From contig NC_091497.1 of the NCBI RefSeq assembly GCF_947461875.1, positions 4,532,868 through 4,596,867 on the forward strand: a stretch of DNA of 64,000 nucleotides, in the 5' to 3' direction. This document shows, piece by piece, positions 1 to 12,766 of the stretch; positions within the stretch are counted from its first letter, which is position 1; each line of letters starts with the position of its first letter. The DNA is from Haliaeetus albicilla. Taxonomy: Eukaryota; Chordata; Aves; Accipitriformes; Accipitridae. The notes under the pieces were generated by a model that saw nothing but the letters and a program-made list of their open reading frames with translations, ran no database searches and was not told the DNA's origin. A program made the translations under genes and the position numbers.

Positions 1-3000
1 TTGTTGGGTGTGTATATAATAGTTTCTAAAATATCCTGTCTGAAACTACTCTTCTGAAGTTTACTAGTTTCTGCTTAAAAAGATTTCTACTTAAACCCAG
101 ACCTTTAAGAAGCAGCACATAACAGATATTCATTCCATCTTAACTGGCTGCACTTGCATTTTACATGGGTGCACAAGTACTCCAGTCCCAGGAAAGGTTT
201 TACCATGCTAACGGATAAAAATGTTCTGCTGTTGTACGGCCGTTCCGCTATCGCAGCTCGGAAGCATATGCACTGTCAAATATTAGGCCAAAAGGGAACA
301 AAGGCTACAAGGACACTGATGTGCCATCCTGTCCCAGCCCATCTGTAGCGATTCCTTTGTAAGATGAAAGGATTTAGCTGGGGTTATATCTGTTTACTGT
401 GACAGAGGAATAGGCATGCTTGTGGCGAAGAGGGAAAAGACTCCATTAGCATGCATACACAAGCCTGAGAGACTCTAAATTTTCAGGTGAAGAGTTAATA
501 TTCACACAAGATATTCTGCCATTGGTACTGGCGTGTTTTCACGCAATCCGACATTACTGGAAGGCAAATGCATCTCTCTACCACCCTATGGTACTCATGG
601 TACCCCTTTTTATATTTCTTTTTACTATTTTGTCTACCAAATAATAAAAAATACCTTTCAATTCCATTCTATCTGGCATGCTAAAAAAATGCTGTGATGG
701 ATAAAAATTGTTTCGCACTGAGAATCTTAATTTACCAGCATCAACTCTGCAAGATATTTCTGTCAATGGACTGATGGAAATGACAGCAGGGCACTCACAA
801 TTCCACTTCATTTATATAAAACTACTGTCCTGTACTGTGTTTCTTTAAATGGTAAAATAAAAGCGCTTCCTTCATGATCTTCCTAATTCTCACATGCTCT
901 TTTAAGAAGCACTTGTGAACACTCAGACAACAGGATTTACTAGAGATGTTCCATTAGAGCAAGACGTCGGACAGGGTCAGTTGTAGCACCCAGCTGCTTC
1001 CAGTGCAGTCTTGGCAGCTCTATCCTCGTAACTCCAAATAATGCAGCAATTACCAACTGCTTTGTGGGTTGCTGTTGCGAAGACTTGTTAACCACAGGCC
1101 CTGGGAATCGCCTTGATGAAACTTCACGCTTTCACTCTACAAATTAACATATGGCTGGAAACATTGGTAGAGTTCTTTATAAAAACTAATTACATGTGCA
1201 GCCTTCATATGACCTGACAGATTCAGAAAAGCAATCTAAGAGCTATGGATTTATTGTTTACTGTGTTTTTTAACCATCCCACACCCACAGCCAACCCTCT
1301 TTGAATGTTTACAAACGTTACAGTAGTTCATGGTCTCCATCATTATCTTCCTTGCTGTGTCCTTCATACAGATCCAGCTTTACACCTGGACAAATATTCA
1401 GCTCAGGTAAACCAGTACAACGCAGGGGAAGTGAACAGATTTGATTTTAATTTGATTTAAACCAGCTGAGAGTTTGGCTCTTAACTGCACTCTGAATTTC
1501 TTAAGAAAGTAACTGATGTAGCTTATATACTCTGCACAATATGGTTTGTCTGTTCCTAGATAAATGGCATCTTCTCTGTGTTGCTACCAGAATACCCTGC
1601 CCTCCTAAAAAACTTATCCTAACCCCTCTGACTTTCCAACATGAGGACAACTTCCTCATTTCATTGTAATTCACATGCAAATATTCAAGACCCTGTAGCA
1701 AACTGTACTGTGTATATATTAATTCTAACATTTTATCAGCCTGAACTATATATCCTGTTCTTCCCCTAGTGCATAATAGTACTGGAAAGATTAAATATTG
1801 ATTTTCCCATATTACTTTAAATTATTTAGGGAAAAAATGCATTCTTTTGAAATTATGGTTTTCAATATAGCGCAGTAGATTTTATTTAGATTTATTTTGT
1901 ACCATGTTTTACAGTATGAAAATACTGTGGACACTGAACGATACAGCTGCAGTACAGCTTTTGCATTACTGTGTTGACCATGTAGTAAGAACAGTCAGAA
2001 ATAATCTGCTAATAAAATTGCATGGCTTTTAATCATGGAGTTATGTGGCTGGTTTTTTTCATTGGATTCTACTGCGTGAAAAAATACTGCAGTTAAAGAC
2101 ATGGAGCCTGAATGCCTTTACCTACTAATTGAATCTGTATGACTTAGGTTACTCAGTGTAATCCCACAATGGTCCTCGTATCCTAGTGTGCTTCAGTTTT
2201 ATTCAAAGACTATGCCCTGGGATAAAAGACTACGCTACTCTGCAGACTACCTTCTCAATTTGCCAGTCAGATTTTGGCTGATGCTGACAGCAAGGATGTC
2301 CATTAACATCATTTATTGTGGTAAACGAATAATGCAGTCAGTCCTGCTTTGTAATGAGACCATCAAGGAACGAACAACCATATCAGATGGAAACAATTTT
2401 CTGTTACTTTTGGCCTGGGGTTAGATTGGAAAGGGTGACCTTGAGGTGAAGAGCTCCTGATCCTATTACCAAGCTCTTGGCAGCACAGTCTTCAGTCCCA
2501 CACTCCAGGACAAATTGTTGACTCTACCGCACTGAGGATTTGCATCGCTTAATATATGTTTACCTAATATTTGGCTCCTAGGATATTTATCACAAGAACA
2601 ATCTAAACCAAAACACTGTCACTACTGCTCTATGAAATAAGCCACAGCAAATACGCAGATGTACACAGCTTAAATCACAAGATAGAACCTCAAATAACAC
2701 AAAACTACCATCAAAATCCCTCTAAATTCATACCATAAACCTCAAATTTCCTCTTAAGTAGTTATAATGACTGTAAAAGGTCCAGAAAGGTAAGTAATTT
2801 TCATAAGAAAGGTGTATTTTCTAGAAATTCATGCAGGTCATGCCCTCTAAGATATATGTATCACATTTATTTAATGATTTTTTTCATCTTCTTTCTCCAA
2901 TATTTTATAGGAGTTCTAAATTGCACTACAAAGAATTAAGGGCAAGGTAATGGTGTGTGCTTAAAGTGCCACAAAGAAGAGAGAGGTTGTTAATTTGTAA

Positions 3001-6000
3001 GATATGGCTGTTCCCAAGACCTCCAGCTTTGAGAAAAAAAATAGCTATAAGGGAAATTCTGATGGGGGAATTTTTCAGTTATCTGGTTCATTGGGTGCCC
3101 AGAGGCACAAACACATGTGTTTAATACACAGTATTTTGGTCATGGCTTCCTCAGTCCTTCCTGCTACAGCTCCGCCGCTTGCCTAGGACAAATAAATATT
3201 CAATGCTCTAGAAAGTCTGAGGAAGCTTTTCTGTGTATTCATTGAATGGTTCCCTCGTGGAAGGAGAGATGTGGATCCCACCCTCCATCTAGTGACACCA
3301 TACAATACTTAAACAATCCCAGACTTACCTTGAAATGCTTCATAACTATATTTAAACAGGTTTTAATTGTGCTTAAACAGGATTCTGTGTAAAAATGAGC
3401 ATCTAATTAAACAGTATTTATTTTAGTATTCGGAAGACAGTATAACTTTAGGTCTCCCCCTCCTGCTATAAGATATTGCACATTATTCAATAACACCATC
3501 CAGTCAACATTTTCTCATATACAAATGTATTTTCATATACTTTATTTCTGGAACTTTACTTTTATACATAAGTGCATGGCTTTGTTAGGAAAGGCTTCAT
3601 TCTTTGTTTTCTTCTGGAAAGGAGATATTTCGGTTTAAAATTAATTTTCCAGTACATGATTTGCAACAAGTGTGTCTTTATTCACTTGCTCCCAGATTCT
3701 TCCACTCTACTTTACATACCTAGCTAAAGTACTTAAATAAGTAAAATACTCACTCCAGAGTCTTGCCATAGTCATTGCAGCAAAATATCCATCATTCAGA
3801 GAAGTTGCCGCTCTATTGCCATTAACTTCAAGGAAAATTTGGGTAATTGTGCTTGTCAGTTCTTAATTCTTAATCCTGCATGTTAGATGCCTAAAGTTAA
3901 GAAAGGTTTATATCTGGCCTTGAGAATTAATTATAGTAGTATTCACACTGAACTGGGAAGATGCAGGAAAAGAGCTGTTACTGATTACTGAAATATCTCT
4001 GTAATCATTGTTGAACTGGTGCTGGTCAGTGTAACCAACCCCTTTGGAAGTCAGGAATGGAAATATCTACAAAGCTGCTCTGCTTCAGGAACAATAGTCT
4101 CCAGGATCAAGGCAGGAAAGGAAAATGAAGTTACCATTAAATGTTGGGAACTGGAAGGAAGGGAGAAGAGGGTTGGATTTTTATTTTTTTTTTGCATAAT
4201 TGAAGAAAAGATAAATTAGTTGTTTTGGGTTTTTTTAATTCCAACATAGCTTGCTTTTTTTTTTTTTTACTTTTTTTTTTCCAGTCAACAGCACAGTTTT
4301 CCATTCAGAGATGAAACAGTAAATAAAATATGTTTATAATTTTACATGTGCCAAATACTCCAACAAATACTTGCTATTACATTTTTTGTTTTGTGCTATA
4401 TACGCTTTTTCATGAGAATGGTTTAAAGAACATTTTATACAAATCAACTTCACATCATGTAGCCAGAGTACTGCAGCAATCACAACAGAGCTCATTTCTG
4501 CATTAAACTTAAGCAATGCATTGCAAAATGTAGCTTAAACAGCTTAACACATCAGTACAAATAATAATGAAGAGCGAAAGCACACCATTAGTTGATGGAC
4601 AGCAAATGTTCTAGAGCTGGCGAAACCTTTCATACAAAATGTTTCCTTCCAAAAGAAAAGTCCTGATTCAAAAGCATGGACACGTTTCTTCAAAGTCGTG
4701 CCTTTCTTTTGCTGGTTTGTGTGAAATCTTTGCAACACAAACCGCTTCTATTTCAAATCAACCAACTATAACAGTTTAAAATCACAGTATGTATCCATGT
4801 ATTTAAAACTGTTGCAGTAGTTTTAACACAAATGGCAATGTGAAGACTTTTTTTCACAATGAGTGAATGTCAGGAAGAGTTAACTTTGTTGTTGTTGGTT
4901 TTCCCCTGTTAGTAGTTCACTTTGGCAAAAGATTAAATGAGAAAGACTTCACACCAAAAAGGAAAAATTCTGGGCAAAAGTGACGCAAATTCAGGATTTC
5001 TAGTTCACCCCAAATACCTCAAAATAGGAAAAAAAAAAAAAGTTTATTTTATTAATGATGCAAATTTGAAATTCATTTATGGAAACACCCTGAAATATCC
5101 TTCACTGAGCTATAGAAGCAGCCAATATTTACAGTCTTCACTCTTTCACTGCTGTGTTTGCTGCTAAGGTGAGACTGCGATGAACTCAGCCTGGGGTACT
5201 TTGCAGAAGGGAAGCCAACCTCTCAATATCCAGCATCCTCGCTTGACAGTTGGAGCTTCAAAACATTTATGTCCCCACGATTTCCAGCTCCCACCTCTGT
5301 GGGTTAAGCCTCAGACACATTAAAGTGTAAATCGGAGTTAGGATTTTTAAGATGACAAAACTCGCTTCTGTGGAGATGCGGGTGCAAGCCCTGGGTGCTG
5401 GTGGGGGTCCCAGCCCCTGAGAAGTGTGAATGCTCTGGATGAGACCGCGCTGAAGCCACGTTCTCCATAAGCACTGTGTGTGCTGTTAATCTATGTATGC
5501 ACTAAGCTCATGAGGTCCAATGCAACAGTTAAATACATTTGTTAACTAGAATTGTTAATAAAAGTTAAGGAAATAAAGAAATTTCTCCAGAACACAAAGA
5601 TCAACTGATACCAAATTTTGAGATCTTTACAAGGGTCATTGAGCCTAAAAAAAGAAAATTTTACCATACAGACTAGAGGTCAGAAAGACCTCTGTTGTTA
5701 TGGTTAACCCAGGGATGTAAAGGCTACCTATTTTTCCTGTGATGTATTCAAAAAGAACCTGGGTTAGCCAGGCAAGACAGAAGGTTCTTCAGCAATGTTA
5801 AGAGCAATGTCTACATACTCTGATATTCATATTGGTCTGCCAGGTTTCACAGGAGTTAATAAAACCGCATGTCTTCAGGATTCAATTTGCAAATGATGTT
5901 AGATTCAGTAATGACATTTTTCATCTTGATTTTTCTTTTCTCTGTCCTCTCATATGCCATTCTTCTTTCATCTTCCAGCATATGCAAAGTTAGCTTCTAT

Positions 6001-7489
6001 TTCATGGACATGAGTCCATGAATTCCAATATTCGTCCCTTTTAGGTGCTGTCTTGCAGCAGTCTTTACACAGCAACAATCAAGTAAGAAAAAAGTCCTTA
6101 CAAAACATCTCCTATCCACCTGTGTCCAAAATGACAGATACATCAATGTCAACATTTTCAGACATTAGTATTCACAGGTAAATCTTGGACTTGCTACTGA
6201 GATTAGGCTTCAGACAAAGTAGAAACAAGGTTTTACAAGAAGTTGCTAAACCAACTACTCATGTACCCAAAAGGGACAGAAAGGCACAGCAGTTTAGACG
6301 GGGCAGAGGAGCAAAGGAAGGAACCTTTGGTTTGGGTTGTTTTTTTTAAGAAACAAAAAAATACGCCTGCGGGAGGCTGAGAAACTCACAGGTGTAATGA
6401 GTTTCCAGGGCTGCAGGAGCACCAGAAGAGCAAGTATGTACTCACATCCCTATCTGAATATGGTTAGAGCTCCCCGCTGCAAAGCGAGCATTTTAATTCC
6501 AGCCAAGCAAGGCTGCCTGGGGTACCCTGAGTGCAGTAAGTGACATGATTTTCTGTGAAAGCAAGCCCACAGGAACACCCAATAAACGAGTGCCAAGAGA
6601 ATGTTAAAATAGAAACTTCTATATAGTTTTAACTCTAGGGACATACGGTTGGTAGTAAGAGGTAATATCTTTCATTAAACTGGATATGGTTGAAAAAGCA
6701 GGCAAACTTTCAGTCTCAGAGTCCCTTCATCAAGTCCCTACCGGTCCTCCTATAATTCACATATTTTTATCATCCACTCACATGAAAATAGTTGAAAAGA
6801 ATGTTCTCAAATGTCAATGAAGCATTGTTTTTCCTTTTCGCCACATTTGGGCTTGTGTTTTTAACCTTGAATGAAAGGAAATTATAAACTAGACTAGCAC
6901 AAAGGGTATAATAAAAATATACTGTAAGTGAATCGAAACTTTGAAAAGCAAAATATTTCAGTTCTGCTTTTGGACCATATCAGAGCTGCATTTCAAACAT
7001 ACTGACCCAAAGCATAGTGATTAATAACTTAAAAAAAAAAATTCAGCACACTGACTTGAAAAATTTTCACAAACATGTGTGAGAAACGCATATATGAATT
7101 GAAGAATAGAACTAGGAAAAAAAATGACCTCATCATTTTAATAGGTTTTTCCCAGGATTTATTATAAGTCTTGGCAGCTTGTGCAGACAAAAACTCGGAG
7201 TACCTATGCATAAATATATTCACACATCTATCCCTATTCCAATCAGTATTCAGTACTGCCTGGGAAATGGCTTGCTTTAGCTCACATTTTAATCTTTGTT
7301 TAAAAACAAAAAGCTCCAGCTGTAACTCAATCTAGAAATGATCCCTCTCTCAGAAGTGACTACTTCAACAAGAACTGAAATATGAAAAAGTCAGTTGCAT
7401 TGGAAGAAATAGCCAAGATTTAGTGTTTTTTCTACATCCAGGAATTTTAGTAAAAGTGAATAGAAAATCAGTGGATCTCTCTTATTAAC
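1..7489. other. Gene-empty AT-rich DNA
   Basis: No coding region, RNA gene or recognisable transposon is visible. Open frames are 60-80 codons, match no family I know, and are of a length expected by chance in DNA of about 60-65% AT. Apart from the tract at 4255-4283 there are only short homopolymer runs and a slightly GC-richer stretch near 5160-5460 without coding signals. It reads as intronic or intergenic vertebrate sequence. Confidence 0.7.
4255..4283 (+). repeat. Poly-T tract ending in CCAG
   Basis: T14 (4255-4268), AC, then T10 (4271-4280), followed directly by CCAG. This has the form of a vertebrate 3' splice site (pyrimidine tract plus CAG), but such tracts also arise from reversed retrotransposon tails and slippage. 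No supported exon follows on the plus strand. Confidence 0.6.
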
Positions 7490-7585
7490 AAAAAAAGAAG
7501 AAAGAAGAAAGAAGAAAGAAAAAAAAAAGAAAAAAGAAAAAAGAAAGAAAAAAGAAGAAAAAAGAAAAGAAAAAGGAAAAGAAGG
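7490..7585 (+). repeat. 96-nt pure homopurine tract (GAAA/GAA-rich)
   Basis: Every base from 7490 to 7585 is A or G, with irregular GAAA, GAA and GAAAAAA units. The complementary strand is pure polypyrimidine, which produces a spurious Phe/Ser-rich minus-strand frame that should not be annotated as a gene. Long homopurine tracts can form triplex (H-DNA) structures and vary in length between individuals. Confidence 0.95.
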
Positions 7586-7658
7586 TTAACTTAAAGTTTA
7601 CAAAGTTTTCAAGACATTCTTGATGACTGTTGAGTGGGAAATTTAATAGGGTTGGTCG

Positions 7659-7690
7659 GTTTGTTTGTTGGTTTGTTTGTTTGTTTGTTT
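7659..7690 (+). repeat. (TTTG)n microsatellite
   Basis: About eight imperfect TTTG/GTTT units, with one TTGG interruption, lie 73 bp after the homopurine tract. Together they form a low-complexity pair with opposite strand bias. Confidence 0.85.
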
Positions 7691-10600
7691 TCAAAAAAAA
7701 GACAAGTCACAGAACTGCAAACAAAGATGGAAATCTATTCTGAGACAGCTGATAAGAGAACACCTGAATAAGCACACTGACTGTAGATAGCAGACATGAA
7801 TTCATGGACAGGGAGCATAGATGAAGTTCATGACATTTTTAGAGGCATAAATATCAAGGTCAGCAAGTGAAATTTGGCAAATGCATTTTATACTGTTCAA
7901 TTTAGCAAGGCATTTGGCATGGCTTCCATGTGACGGGGTGAAGGTGCTGCCAACTGGGTAGGGGGAGGGTTCTCTGTGATTCAATGCAGAACCATGTTCA
8001 TGATGCCCAAGTTTGATCTGAGTGGTTTGGTACGTTGTGTAGACATGACACACGTCATGTGTCTGTATGACACTACTTGGTGACATGTAGAAATAATAGC
8101 TAAGCTTACAGAACCAGTGGTGTGCTTCTTATCAATATGCTCTGCCCATAGCCAATTAGCCATTTTCTTATCACAGTACTATCTCAGCTCTGCCGCTCCT
8201 TCATCCAAAGACACTTGAGAATGTTTGCATATTACTTTGTATGAGAACTGCTTAAGAGACACAAGATAAGCAACAGATAGTTTAAACCAGAGTAATACAA
8301 AAAAGTCATCTGAAAGGTCTCTTTTTCAGGACATGGCTTGTATACATACCCGTGTGTAGAAGATTTGGGCAAGTACATGGAAAACACAGAAAGTGAGTTA
8401 GCCTTTGTGTAAGCAGGCAAATTCTTCAGTCTGAATGTAGACAGACTGACTTACAGAAGGACTTAGTCCTGAAAAAGATTTCTCAGAACAAGTTTGGGGG
8501 AAGTACAGAACTTGCTCACAGCAGGAAGTAAAAGACAAAAAAAAAAAGCAAGCTGATAGAAAGAAAACAAAATAATCCAGCATGTTATGGCAACACTTTT
8601 TTCTTGTTCTGATGGAACACCTAGCCCCATCTGAGATGACAGCAGTGCTGTGCAAATTTTAAAGGGGCTTTGAAACATTTCTTCTATTCATCCAGCTGCT
8701 GAAGGCCAGACCATTTTGATAAGGAAAGCTTAACATAAACAAAGTCATTCTTCTCTCCTAACTTTAAAAAAAAGAAAGTTGTCAAAGCTTTAAATAGAAT
8801 ATAAGGGGCATCTTATGACAATTATACATCTGAAAAATGTAAAGAATTCAGAGCTATATTCATCTATATGGCTAGAAATCATTGCAACCATCTCAGAAGT
8901 AATCTTGCCTTATATTTATGTCATAATGGAGACAAAAATAACTTTCTTGTAACATGGTCTGAAAGTCATTCAAAGAGATATTTAGAATTATCATCCAACT
9001 TCATCTGCACTTTCAAAGACCTTTCTCCTTAGCCTACTGATAATAAATGTCATGTATCTTTCACACTCATGTCAAAAAGAAAAAGCATCTCTGCAGCAGA
9101 CTTAACATTCTTTCATCCCTTAAAAATGATAGACATCCACAGCAGGAGATTACAGTATCAACGACTGAGACGTTAATCCATCTAATGTTGCAAAAACTTC
9201 TTTTAACACCTGAACAACCACTTCTTGCAAAGAGCAACGCCATCCATAGATAACTTTTTATAATGGTAATAACCATGTGTTACTACTACCCACAGCTGTT
9301 CCAGGTACAGGGTTTTCAGCTCTTCTTTGGTGATATAGATAATACTGTTTAACAACTGTTGGAAGTATTAAGTTTTCAGTTGTAAGCAGTGTGCCTATTA
9401 CCTAGCACCCATCACTATGTCAATCACTTAGACACAGAGATCCATCATGAATCACTGATCAAGGATTCAAACTCTGAAAGATATTTTTAGAGAAGAGTTG
9501 AAAGAAACAAAAAATGTTGCTTATCTGGTGTTTCATTCTAACTATGACTCCACTATTGACACAGAAGAAACACCAACAGGCTCACCAGAGACAGGGCAGG
9601 AAGGATCAACAGTCACAACTTGGTCCTCTGCCCTGTCCCAAGTAAGGAAGGGCTCCCTCAAAAAGCATTAAGGCTGAATATGGAAAGCTATTTCTGAAAT
9701 GTCCATTTGAATGTTGAAATCTTTTCAGGCTAATGAATCCATTCTCATATAAACTAAAACAAGATAATGACATTTTAAATTTATTGTGTCAAATGGCAGA
9801 CTAGTGAAAGCCTTCAGTGATACTCCTGTTGTCTGCACACTCAGAAGCCTGAATGGTTAACATTATTTACTGGCGATTTGCCTCTGCAGTGGTCCTGCAA
9901 TCAGTTTTCATTGCCTCTATCAGCCAGTCAGGAGACAGCACAGTCTTATACTCTTTGATAAAGGCTATATCATACCATTCTGCCATTCCATATTTCATTA
10001 TTGCTTTATTTCCTGTCTTCAAGGCACAGCATCTATGATGCATGTTATAATCTCTGTGGCATTAAATCTCTTCCCCCTACAGTGCATGTCTACAAGTCTT
10101 AGACCAGTCAGACAGTGCAACATCCCCGGTATTTGCCATGACTGCAGTAGGCCCAGGTGTGCTCAGCCCCTGCACCTCTTCCCTTCTGGAGTTCAGCCGA
10201 GCATGTGCATTCAATGACCCAAGCATGTTTGACTGTATCTTAGTTGAAACAAAGCAATCTTTAATCTCAACATTTAAAACAAAACATAACCCAGGCAAGG
10301 TTGTTAACGCAACAAGCAATCTGCACGTGCATCTGTCTCTCCTGAGATGGAGATCAGCATCTTCCCATACAATCTGATGGCCACAGTCAGTGTGGGCAAC
10401 ACCACCCTCTTTCCCCCTGTCTCCTCGTTCCCAAGAATCGTTTTTTTACCAGCCTCTAAGTTCATGAGCCTGTCCTCTGCCTTTTCAATCTGCTAAATAA
10501 TTTATATCCACAACATCTCCCAAGAGTCTGCCAGTGAGAACGGACACCTCACTTCACCAAGGCAAAATTTTCAAATGATTGGGTCTAGAGTGGCTGCATG

Positions 10601-12221
10601 CAGCAACCTGAATGTACTGTCTACTTTCCAGGCTGCAAGTTGTTTGTACTTCTCAGAATTAGTCCCTTGTACCCGCAGAGCAAACCACATAATAACGAAG
10701 AGATGAGTGCATAGCAATCACAACACAACATAGCCATCATCCACATCCTTCCCACTGCTGGCCACAAAATGGAGACAGAGCCTGGTGGTCACAGCCTGGC
10801 TACAGGTGCAGCCTTGTCTCTGCCCGTAGGGATGGTTGCTACAAGAATGTGCAGCAGAGGCTAAAAAGTACAGTAAGGTACAAAGCAGGAATGACACCGA
10901 GTTAGCTCAGTACTGCTCAGCGTCTGAAACATTCAGTGTTACCCTACCAGTAAATGAGGTGCTCACAACACTGTGCCTCCAAGCAGAGGACAAAGCATCT
11001 TCCTTTCAGGTCCTTGATACCATGTATTATTTCCAGATTTGTTGATGAGATGATCCTCAGGTTTGGTTTTTTCATCCATCGGTTTAACTGAAGCTGAGAA
11101 CTACCCTCTTTCCCACTGCAGTCACCTTGTTATTTTTCTTTCCCCAGGGACACCTTGTTTGGCAGATCCTTGCGACTTCCCTGCTATTATAACAGGCTGT
11201 TCTGTAGTCAAAGCTATCACATGATGCAGGCTTTGACTTTATTTCTTAAGAGTTTCAGAAATATGTCTGCCCTTCCCTGCTTTAGTTTGCATATAAAGAA
11301 ATACAGAAAAACCAGCCTCACAGAAGATGCTCTGTAGTCTTTCTAAAGGAACAAATTGTCTGAACAGCTACCTATCACAGGCAGTTTTTTGCCCTCCACC
11401 TCCACTCAGTGACCTGATCTGTACTTAGTACTGTGATTCTGCTACACTTCACCAAGCACTCAGGAATTACACTGGAAAATGCAATATTCATCTTTCTGAA
11501 ACGCTGATAGCACCTTACCTCTGGCACTGCTCCTTTCCCCAAGGTGCATCAGACCAGCCACAAAAATTAGATTCAATTATCCATTGTTTCCCCATGAAAA
11601 TACCAGAAATCATATTAGACTTACCTGTAAGAAAAAGATTTGTTCCTATAGAGGATTCCAGGAACACAAATTGCTTCAAAAGAAGTTTCCCTTCGGTTCC
11701 AGCTCTGTCTTGCTTATGGCAGCCAGTGGGAGGAAGTGACATCCTTAAGGTCCATTTCACTGTTGTTCTTAGTATGGGAATTAACAAAAATAGTCGCAGC
11801 CCGTGACTAGATTTTGTCCATGGTATAGCATAATTAGTTGATTATAACAAATTCTAGCTAGATTTTTTCCTTCAGTCTGGGCAACTTCCTCATTATATTA
11901 CTTCTTTTGCTCTTGAAAAAATTCTAACAAAAATGGATGGGTAAAAAAGGATAGACTAAAATTAGACTTTTAAATAAGATTTACACTAGTGCTAAAGCAC
12001 TTTTAGTTTGTAAACGACTTTGCTTTCTTCTTTCTTTTGCTGATGCATTTTAGCTGCTTAGCATTTTTATATCAACAAGCAGAGATGTTTGCCTTCAGAG
12101 AGTCCTGCTCAGTGACACACACACAGAGTAGTGTTTTTCCCGGCATTTCTCCCAATGAAGCTACTAGTACTCCTTGTAGTATAGGCTACAGCATAACATC
12201 CAGCTATAGCTACTCAGCATA
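7691..12221. other. Gene-empty single-copy DNA
   Basis: No recognisable gene, RNA or transposon. The longest frame is a 94-codon minus-strand one (7802-8086) with no family resemblance. A somewhat GC-richer part near 10,040-10,400 has a few overlapping short frames on both strands but no splice-site or domain support. Confidence 0.65.
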
Positions 12222-12766
12222 TAATCAGAGAATCACAGAATGGTTTGGGTTGGAAGGGACCTTCAAAGACCACCTAGTCCAACCGTCCTGCCATGGACAG
12301 GGACATCTTTCACTGGATCACTGTGCTCAGAGCCCCATCCAACCTGGCCTTGAACACTTCCGATGACTGGGCATCCACGCTTTCTCTGGGCAATCTGTTC
12401 CAGTGTCTCATCACTCTCATCAAAAATTTCTTCCTTATGTCCAATCTAAATCTACCCTAATTCAGTTTAAAGCCATTGTCCCTTGTCCTGTCACTACAGA
12501 CCTTGGTAAAAAAGTGTCTCTCCATCTTTCTGGTAAGACCTCTTTGTATATTCAAAGGCTGCAGCAAGGTCTCCCTGGAGCCTTCTCTTCTCCAGGCTGA
12601 AAAGCTGAAACTCTCTCAGCCTTTCTTCACAGGAGATGTGTTCCAGGCTTCTGATCATTTTTGTGGCCCTCCTCTGGACCCACCCTAACAGGACCATCTC
12701 TTTCTTCTACTAGGCACCCCAGAACTGGATGCAGTACTCCAGGTGGGGTCTCATGAGAGTGGAGTA
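12222..12766 (-). mobile_element. CR1 non-LTR retrotransposon, 5'-truncated copy
   Basis: A CR1 LINE fragment in reverse orientation. Its 3' end is at 12,222, where the plus strand reads AATCAGAGAATCACAGAATGG, the complement of the usual CR1 tail, followed by the conserved GGTTTGGGTTGGAAGGGACC block of the 3' untranslated region. Reading down the minus strand from 12,697, the C-terminal end of ORF2 is visible (VQRRATKMIR, EERLRE, FSLEKRRLQGDL). Recognisable similarity stops near 12,766, so about 545 bp remain of an element that is roughly 4.5 kb when full length. This 5' truncation is typical of incomplete reverse transcription by LINEs. No poly(A) or target duplication is expected or seen. 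Subfamily not assigned. Confidence 0.95.
12494..12697 (-). pseudogene. CR1 ORF2 C-terminal fragment
   Basis: About 68 codons remain open, encoding the extreme C-terminal part of the CR1 ORF2 polyprotein downstream of the reverse transcriptase domain. The words RRATKMIR, EERLREF and SLEKRRLQGDL identify it. In a complete element this region follows the RT palm and thumb; here the endonuclease and RT domains are absent. The frame closes at 12,494, earlier than the usual ORF2 end, so it carries a disabling mutation as well. It has no function as a gene. Confidence 0.9.

Noticed and set aside
7485..7694. Minus-strand frame rich in Phe and Ser
   Set aside because: It is the translation of the polypyrimidine complement of the homopurine tract.
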